A stretch of DNA of 64,000 bases from CAWAPD01 sp963783865. Its GTDB lineage: Bacteria > Actinomycetota > Thermoleophilia > UBA2241. The translations under genes and the position numbers were made by a program. The notes under the pieces were generated by a model. It ran no database searches and was not told the origin of the DNA. It saw only the letters and a program-made list of their open reading frames with translations. The stretch spans positions 570,318 through 634,317 of the forward strand of contig CAWAPD010000003.1 in assembly GCA_963783865.1 (NCBI GenBank), given 5' to 3'. Shown here piece by piece: positions 59,136 to 64,000 of the stretch; the stretch's first letter is position 1; each line of letters opens with the position of its first letter.

Positions 59136-60170
59136 GTGGCGGGGGTCGGCACGGGGGGCGGCGAAGGCGGCGGCCGGCCCTACTTTCCCGGGGCCGACGC
59201 CGGCCGCGTCGCCGCCGCCCTCTCGATCTGCCTGCTGCACGTCGTCTCGTGGGTCTGGTTCCTGAACGGGCGGAGCCTGCCCGCGCTGCTGCTCGCCCTG
59301 CGCGACCTCGCCATCTGGGGGATGCCGTTCTTCGTCGCCCTGGCCGGGTTCTTCCACCGCCGGGCGGGACCGCGCGCCGCTACGGGCGCGTGGCTGGCGG
59401 CGCGCTGGCGGCGGCTGCTGCCGCTGTTCCTGCTGTGGTCGCTGGTCTACGGCTTCGTGGACGTGGTCCAGATCCACCAGCCCCTGGACCTGCACCAGCT
59501 CAGGCTCGACCTCACGCTCGGCGACACCGCGGCGCACCTGTGGTTCCTGCCGGTGCTGCTGGTGTGCATCAGCGTGGTCTGGCTGGCCGATCGGCTGCTC
59601 TCCTCGCGGGGGCTGTCACGGCCGGTCCTGTGGGGCGTGGCGCTCGCCGGCGCGGGCGTCTACCTGGTCCTCTCGGCGCTGCCGGCGACCAGGGGATGGA
59701 CGGTCGGCTACCTCTACCGCACGGCGGCGCTGTGGCTGGTGGTGTACGTCGCCGGCTGGGAGGCCGGCGGCGATGCCGGGAGGGCACGCCCGGCAGTGCG
59801 CCGGGCGTGCCTCGCCGGCATCGCCGCCGGCGCCGTCCTGCTGGTGGCCAGCCGGTTCCCCGCGTCGCCGGCGCTCACGCCGCTCTACTACGCCGGCGCC
59901 GTGCTGGCCGGCACCTGTGGGGCCGTGCTGGCCTGCGGCCGGCCCGGCCCCCGCACGCCCACGCTCGACCGCCTCGGCCGGGCCACCCTCGGCTTCTACC
60001 TGCTGCACTTCCTGGTGCTCGAGGAGTTCCTGCACTTCGTGCGCTACGCGCAGTGGACGCAGGGCGTGTGGTCGTACGTGGCGCTCGCCTTCGGCGTGAC
60101 CGCGACGCTGACCGGGGCGATCGTCCTCACGGCCAGGCGCTGGCGGGTCGGGCGCGCGGTGCTGGGCTAG
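59136..60170 (+). CDS. Acyltransferase family 3 membrane protein
   Basis: A 344-residue protein with about ten helices. It begins with a Gly-rich start, then DAGRVAAALSICLLHVVSW where the family has its R/H catalytic pair (H about residue 36). Later helices include WGMPFFVALAGFFHRR, HLWFLPVLLVC and LGFYLLHFLVLEEFLHF. Such proteins O-acylate sugars, polysaccharides or lipids. The gene ends inside a 20-bp terminator stem. Confidence 0.85.
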   Translation: MAGVGTGGGEGGGRPYFPGADAGRVAAALSICLLHVVSWVWFLNGRSLPALLLALRDLAIWGMPFFVALAGFFHRRAGPRAATGAWLAARWRRLLPLFLLWSLVYGFVDVVQIHQPLDLHQLRLDLTLGDTAAHLWFLPVLLVCISVVWLADRLLSSRGLSRPVLWGVALAGAGVYLVLSALPATRGWTVGYLYRTAALWLVVYVAGWEAGGDAGRARPAVRRACLAGIAAGAVLLVASRFPASPALTPLYYAGAVLAGTCGAVLACGRPGPRTPTLDRLGRATLGFYLLHFLVLEEFLHFVRYAQWTQGVWSYVALAFGVTATLTGAIVLTARRWRVGRAVLG

Positions 60171-60190
60171 CCCAGCACCGCGCGCCCGAC
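60147..60190. terminator. Terminator overlapping the acyltransferase stop codon
   Basis: A perfect 20-bp stem with loop CTAG; the loop contains the TAG stop codon (60168-60170). The left arm is coding sequence for the last residues. It lies between convergent genes and can end both. Confidence 0.85.
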
Positions 60191-60233
60191 ACCGGTGAGG
60201 GACGCCGCCCCGGGGGCGCTCCTCGCTCCGGGT

Positions 60234-62105
60234 CTAGTCGACCTCGACGGCCTTCTTCCGCCCGCGGGCGACCAGCGCGATCACGATGCCGCCGACGACC
60301 AGCACGGCGATCACGATCCCGGCGATCAGCCCGCTGCTCACGCCTCCGCCCCCGCCGCCCGATTCGGTCACGGGCTTCAGGTTGATGTACGTGGTGCGCA
60401 TCATGTTGCGCAGCGCCGCGCCGTCGCCGCCCGGCGGCACCGAGTCGTAGCCGGTCCACCGGTCGGTGCGGAACGCCTGGATGTTGACGTTGTACCAGAG
60501 GATCGCGTACGGCGCGTCGCGGTACAGGATCTGCTGCATCTGCTCGATGATGGCCTTGCGCTGGGCCGGGTCGGTCGCCTCGGCCTGCTGGATGTAGAGC
60601 TTGTCGTACTGCGGGTTCGAGTACTCCGAGTCGCTCCCGTTCAGCAGCTGTCCGGTCGTGAACGTGCTCAGGATGTACCCGGGGTCGATGTCGGCGTTCC
60701 AGTTCCACAGGTAGAGGTCGTCGTTGGCGTTGTCGTAGTTCAGGTCGGTGAACGCGCCTTCATCGGTGATGTCGAGCTTGATGCCGATGCCGACGTCCTT
60801 GAGGTAGCCGGCGATCATCTTGGCCGCCGAGACGTCCATCGGGTAGTCGGTGATCGCGTTGAGCCGCAAGCTGAGCGGCTTGCCGTTGGGGGCGACGCGC
60901 ACGCCGCCGGACCCCATCTTGTAGCCGGCGGCGTCGAGGATCTGCTTGGCCTTCGCGGGGTCGAACGCGTAGAGCTGGTCCTGCGGCACGACCAGGCGGA
61001 ACTCCGACTGCACCGGCGAGAGCAGCGACGACGCCACCGGCGCCAGACCGTCCATCGCGGTATGGGCGATCGTGTCCTTGTCGATCGCGTAGCAGATCGC
61101 CTGTCGCACCTTCACGTCGAGCAGGAGGGGATTGCCCTTGCTCTTGGGGCTCTGGTAGCAGTTCATCCCCATCTCGTGGAACCCGAGCGCCGGCGAGTCC
61201 GTCAGCTGGGAGCCCGAAACGCTCTTGAGCGGGGCGTAGAAGCCCGGGTCGAGGTCGAGGGCGGCGTCGATGGCGCCGACCTTGTAGTCGTTCACCAGGC
61301 TGGACGCCTCGGTGTAGATGTCGAACAGCACCGTCTGGACGGTCGGCTCCACGCCGAAGCCGTCCTTGTAGTACGGGTTGCGCGTCAGCCGGACGAACTT
61401 CCCGTGCTGGACCTCGGCGACCTGGAACGGCCCGCTCGACACCATGGGCACGTTGGCCCAGGTCTCGACCTTGCCGTCGGGGACCTTGCTCCAGATGTGC
61501 TCGGGCAGGATCGGCACGTACAGGGCCGTCAGGACGGCGTTGGGCTTGCTGCAGGTGATGACGACGGTCTGCGGGTCGGTCGCCTGCACCTTGGTGACGT
61601 TGGTGAAGTAGCCGATGTACATGCCGAGCTGCTGGCGCAGGATGCGATTGAACGTGTAGGCGACGTCGTTCGCCGTGAGCGGCACGCCGTCGCTCCACTT
61701 GACGTTGGGGCGCAGGTGGAAGGTCCAGACCTTGCCGCCCTGGGTGATGCCGCCGTTGGCCACGCTGGGCACCGGGTCGGCGAGGTCGGGCACCGGCTCG
61801 TACTTGTCGTCGTACCACGTGAGGAAGTTGTAGCAGACGCGGAAGCACTCCCACGGCAGGGTCATGTAGGTCGAGAAGGGGTTCATGTTGTCGACGCCGC
61901 TGGCGATGCCGATGCGGTAGGTCAGGCCGTTGCCGGACGAGCTCGCCGGGGCCGGAGATGACGACTGCGCCGCGCCGGTCCCCGGCAGCAGCAGCAAAGC
62001 CGCCAGCGCGAGGGCGAGCGCGAGGCAGAGGCCGAGCCGGGTCAGGCGCGGCCTGCCGTGGCCCTGCCCTCGAGGCGCGCCGTCCGTGGTCCGAAGATCG
62101 CTCAC
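60234..62105 (-). CDS. Extracellular solute-binding protein, family 5 (peptide/nickel type), membrane-anchored
   Basis: A 623-residue protein. GTG 62105 follows GGGAGG and opens a signal peptide (LGLCLALALALAALLLLPGTGAAQ). The mature part has the SBP_bac_5 features: GIASGVDNMNPFSTY, KVWTFHLRPNVKWSDGVPLTANDVAYTF, VSSGPFQVAEV and RQAICYAIDKDTIA. The usual lipoprotein Cys is missing; a C-terminal membrane helix (GLIAGIVIAVLVVGGIVIALV, then RGRKK) holds it instead. No permease or ATPase genes are adjacent in the window, so the transporter may be incomplete here or it may be a stand-alone receptor. Confidence 0.9.
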   Translation of the reverse strand: MSDLRTTDGAPRGQGHGRPRLTRLGLCLALALALAALLLLPGTGAAQSSSPAPASSSGNGLTYRIGIASGVDNMNPFSTYMTLPWECFRVCYNFLTWYDDKYEPVPDLADPVPSVANGGITQGGKVWTFHLRPNVKWSDGVPLTANDVAYTFNRILRQQLGMYIGYFTNVTKVQATDPQTVVITCSKPNAVLTALYVPILPEHIWSKVPDGKVETWANVPMVSSGPFQVAEVQHGKFVRLTRNPYYKDGFGVEPTVQTVLFDIYTEASSLVNDYKVGAIDAALDLDPGFYAPLKSVSGSQLTDSPALGFHEMGMNCYQSPKSKGNPLLLDVKVRQAICYAIDKDTIAHTAMDGLAPVASSLLSPVQSEFRLVVPQDQLYAFDPAKAKQILDAAGYKMGSGGVRVAPNGKPLSLRLNAITDYPMDVSAAKMIAGYLKDVGIGIKLDITDEGAFTDLNYDNANDDLYLWNWNADIDPGYILSTFTTGQLLNGSDSEYSNPQYDKLYIQQAEATDPAQRKAIIEQMQQILYRDAPYAILWYNVNIQAFRTDRWTGYDSVPPGGDGAALRNMMRTTYINLKPVTESGGGGGGVSSGLIAGIVIAVLVVGGIVIALVARGRKKAVEVD

Positions 62106-62149
62106 CGTGTCCTCCCTTCCGCGAGGACGAGCCTCACGTACTGCTTGTC

Positions 62150-62179
62150 GGGGCGGCCGGCCGGCAGGCCGGCCGCCCC
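62150..62179 (-). terminator. Terminator after the capA-like gene
   Basis: A perfect 13-bp GC stem with GGCA loop, 9 bases after the stop of the CapA-like gene and upstream of the solute-binding protein gene. Confidence 0.72.
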
Positions 62180-62187
62180 ACTCCCTT

Positions 62188-63633
62188 TCACTCGGCGGGG
62201 CGCACATAGCCCACGCCGTCCTCGACTGCGATCGTCGTGCCGTACGGCTCCGACGTCTGCCGCAGGTACCCGAAGATGCGCTCGGCCCGGTCGGGCGGCG
62301 CCGGCTGCGGGATCCCGCTCTTGGTCAGCGGCTGGCCGTAGCGCAGCCAGACCGGGTGGATGGCGATCTCCGTGACGCGGCCACCGGCGAACGTGCTGTG
62401 CGCGACCATCGACTCGAACACCCACTCGTAGGCGAACTCCGAGGCCTCGAAGACCGCGGTCAGGTCGGCGTCGGTCGTGCGCCGCGGGTGCTCGAAGGCC
62501 CGCGACAGCATGTCGCCGACCATGCGCGGCTGGTAGAGGTCGGCCGACAGCGGCTCCTGGAGGTCGCTCCAGAAGAAGTTGCTCATGCCGTAGAAGACCG
62601 GCTTGCCGCGGTAGACCTCGATGGGGCCCAGGTTGTGGGTGCCGGTCGTGACGAAGACGTCGGCGCCGGCGTCGATCGCCGCATGCGCCAGCGGCCGCAG
62701 GCAGGCCGGCGGCAGCAGCGGCGCGGCCGGCCATGGCTTCTCGTCGGTCGCCTCGTGCGAGTGGAGGGCGGCGATCAGGAAGTCGGAGTGCTGCTTGCCG
62801 AGGCGGATGCTGCGCAGCACCTCGGCGGCGTCCTCGCGGTCGATGTCGTACGCGGTGCCGGGCTTGTCGCCGGCAACGAAGCGCGTGGAGAAGAGGTCGA
62901 GCTCGCCGGGCGTCGCCCCCGGCCCGGGCGGCGCCGCCGGCAGGGTCGCCAGCGCGTCGAAGACCGGCTGGGGGACGACCCACTTGCGGTGCAGCTTGAG
63001 GGCGCTGACGCCGGGACGGCCGGGAGCGGCCGTCTTGGGCGGCAGCGCCTCCGACGTGGGCAGGAAGGTCGAGGCGAACGAGACCAGGCCGACGCGGCCC
63101 TTGGGCGTCTCGAGATACCGGGCCGCGCGAGCCGAGCCGGCGTGCTCGCCGCAGCCGGCATGGACGATGCCGGCCGCGTCGAGCCGGTCGCTCGTCTCGC
63201 GCATCCCCTCGATGCCCCAGTCCAGCGCGTGGTTGTTGGCCCGCGACATGATCTGCAAGCCGAGGTCGGCGAGCTCCTGCGCGACGGCCGGGTGGCCGGC
63301 CATGGGGTAGTCCCCGTCCCACGCGTGCGGGTAGCCGTGGAACCGGTCGAGGTCGATGGCCGAGATCTCGCAGTTGCCGTAGACGGCGTCGCCGCGGCGC
63401 AGCACGTCGATGATGGCGGCGAACCCGGCGTCGCCGAGGTAGGGCGTCAGCGGCCGGGTGAGGATGCAGTCGCCGACGGCCGACAACGTGAAGCCGTCGG
63501 CGACCCCCATCTCGAGCTCCCGCTCGATGGGCCGGTGGCTGTCGAATGCCTGGGGATCGCGGACCACGGGGTCGGCGGGGACGAGGACGTCAGAGGGAGC
63601 TGAGCCCGCGTCGTGAGCGTCGTCCGGATGCAT
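62188..63633 (-). CDS. CapA-family (poly-gamma-glutamate synthesis-type) phosphoesterase-fold protein
   Basis: A 481-residue CapA-like protein: SAVGDCILTRPL, YGNCEISAIDLD, MSRANNHALDWG, IAALHSHEATDEKPW and TGTHNLGPIEVYRG with PVFYGMSNFFW are the expected metallophosphatase-like motifs. No signal peptide was seen. The family acts in capsule or surface-polymer export or is a broad phosphoesterase. ATG 63633 with GGGGAG is preferred over an upstream start at 63738, which adds non-homologous residues. Confidence 0.87.
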   Translation of the reverse strand: MHPDDAHDAGSAPSDVLVPADPVVRDPQAFDSHRPIERELEMGVADGFTLSAVGDCILTRPLTPYLGDAGFAAIIDVLRRGDAVYGNCEISAIDLDRFHGYPHAWDGDYPMAGHPAVAQELADLGLQIMSRANNHALDWGIEGMRETSDRLDAAGIVHAGCGEHAGSARAARYLETPKGRVGLVSFASTFLPTSEALPPKTAAPGRPGVSALKLHRKWVVPQPVFDALATLPAAPPGPGATPGELDLFSTRFVAGDKPGTAYDIDREDAAEVLRSIRLGKQHSDFLIAALHSHEATDEKPWPAAPLLPPACLRPLAHAAIDAGADVFVTTGTHNLGPIEVYRGKPVFYGMSNFFWSDLQEPLSADLYQPRMVGDMLSRAFEHPRRTTDADLTAVFEASEFAYEWVFESMVAHSTFAGGRVTEIAIHPVWLRYGQPLTKSGIPQPAPPDRAERIFGYLRQTSEPYGTTIAVEDGVGYVRPAE

Positions 63634-63745
63634 GGTCTCCCCTCGTCTCGGATCGGGGGACGCTCCATGGCCGCGCACAGCACCGGACGCGCCGAGCCGG
63701 CGCTCCCCGGTGCAGCCCCCTTCCGTCGACCTCAGCATACAACTC

Positions 63746-63798
63746 GGCGGCCGCGGTGGCTCCCGCCCGCGAGCGGGCGGGGAGCCACCGCGGCCGCC
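63746..63798. terminator. Long stem-loop between capA-like and tRNA-Phe
   Basis: An 18-bp outer stem continuing, after a bulge, into an inner GC helix. It lies between divergent units, upstream of the capA-like gene and just before the tRNA-Phe promoter, so it may shield that promoter. Confidence 0.6.
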
Positions 63799-63817
63799 GC
63801 CGGCTGCCTCGCCGAGG

Positions 63818-63846
63818 TTGACCCTGACCGGGCCGCTCCTTACGAT
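63818..63846 (+). promoter_or_regulatory. Promoter of tRNA-Phe
   Basis: TTGACC and TACGAT with exactly 17 bases between. Confidence 0.85.
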
Positions 63847-63884
63847 AGAGCGCGCTCTGCGGGGCCTCCGCGGCCCGCCTCAGT

Positions 63885-63960
63885 GGCGAGGTAGCTCAGT
63901 TGGTAGAGCACATGACTGAAAATCATGGTGTCGCCAGTTCAATTCTGGCCCTCGCCACCA
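63885..63960 (+). tRNA. tRNA-Phe (anticodon GAA)
   Basis: A 76-base cloverleaf: acceptor GGCGAGG/CCTCGCC, discriminator A, encoded CCA, anticodon loop CTGAAAA. Confidence 0.97.
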
Positions 63961-64000
63961 GAATCTCTCCTGCAATACAGCCCGCAGCGCCCCCACCCGC

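Overview
The window is very GC-rich, gene-dense DNA. Many genes start with GTG, stops are often overlapped by the next start, and strong stem-loops without U-tracts follow many genes. tRNA promoters have -35/-10 boxes 17 bp apart, and the Rex operator (TGTGAA-N4-TTCACA) is of the type known from Streptomyces. Together these suggest a high-GC Actinobacteriota-like bacterium. The gene content (two [FeFe]-hydrogenase modules, [NiFe]-hydrogenase maturation genes, a proton-pumping pyrophosphatase, Rex) points to an anaerobic or facultative, hydrogen-metabolising lineage. The genus cannot be named from the sequence.

Layout. 1-2525: end of a hypF-hypC-hypD-hypE operon for the NiFe(CN)2CO centre. 2.6-5.0 kb: small hypothetical gene, glycosyltransferase, glutaredoxin-like protein, tRNA-Thr, tRNA-Tyr, an unreported 45-codon gene behind a Rex-type operator, and tRNA-Met. 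5.2-18.3 kb: secreted and enzyme genes (BKACE-GNAT fusion, clostripain-like protease, tandem cyclic-nucleotide-binding protein facing an adenylate cyclase, DEAD-box helicase, two phosphoesterases, secreted CBM32/alginate-lyase-like protein, aldo-keto reductase, tRNA-Pro). 18.4-20.4 kb: three short genes separated by attC-like imperfect palindromes, i.e. integron-type cassettes without an integrase.

20.5-44.4 kb: about 24 kb on the minus strand devoted to [FeFe] hydrogenase. The order of transcription is rex (fused to a DRTGG-like domain), an ATPase/H-cluster-like fusion, DRTGG protein, PHP phosphoesterase, ATPase, HymA, 2Fe-2S protein, HymB-GltD fusion, HydA; then a receiver, an H-cluster-like histidine kinase, a receiver-kinase hybrid and another receiver; then a HymA-HymB fusion and a second HydA; then a GAF kinase, HydG, a TM1266-like regulator, an aspartase/fumarase-family lyase and HydF. 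HydE is not present. The NADH-linked diaphorase subunits pass electrons to HydA. HydG and HydF build the H-cluster, and the lyase may supply ammonia. The kinases and H-cluster-like proteins look like a hydrogen/redox sensing system, and Rex ties the cluster to the NADH/NAD+ ratio.

44.7-64 kb, mostly plus strand: class-III aminotransferase, thioesterase, rhomboid protease, M24 peptidase, metallo-beta-lactamase-fold hydrolase, Rrf2 regulator and NifU-like protein; two-subunit CoA-transferase (minus); MTA phosphorylase, K+-independent H+-pyrophosphatase, 52-aa membrane protein, APC permease with UspA domain, two TrkA proteins, acyltransferase; solute-binding protein and CapA-like protein (minus); tRNA-Phe.

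Four genes (at about 13.07, 29.2, 42.72 and 51.48 kb) are each interrupted by what looks like one extra base. The uniform +1 pattern in otherwise healthy genes suggests sequence error more than decay.
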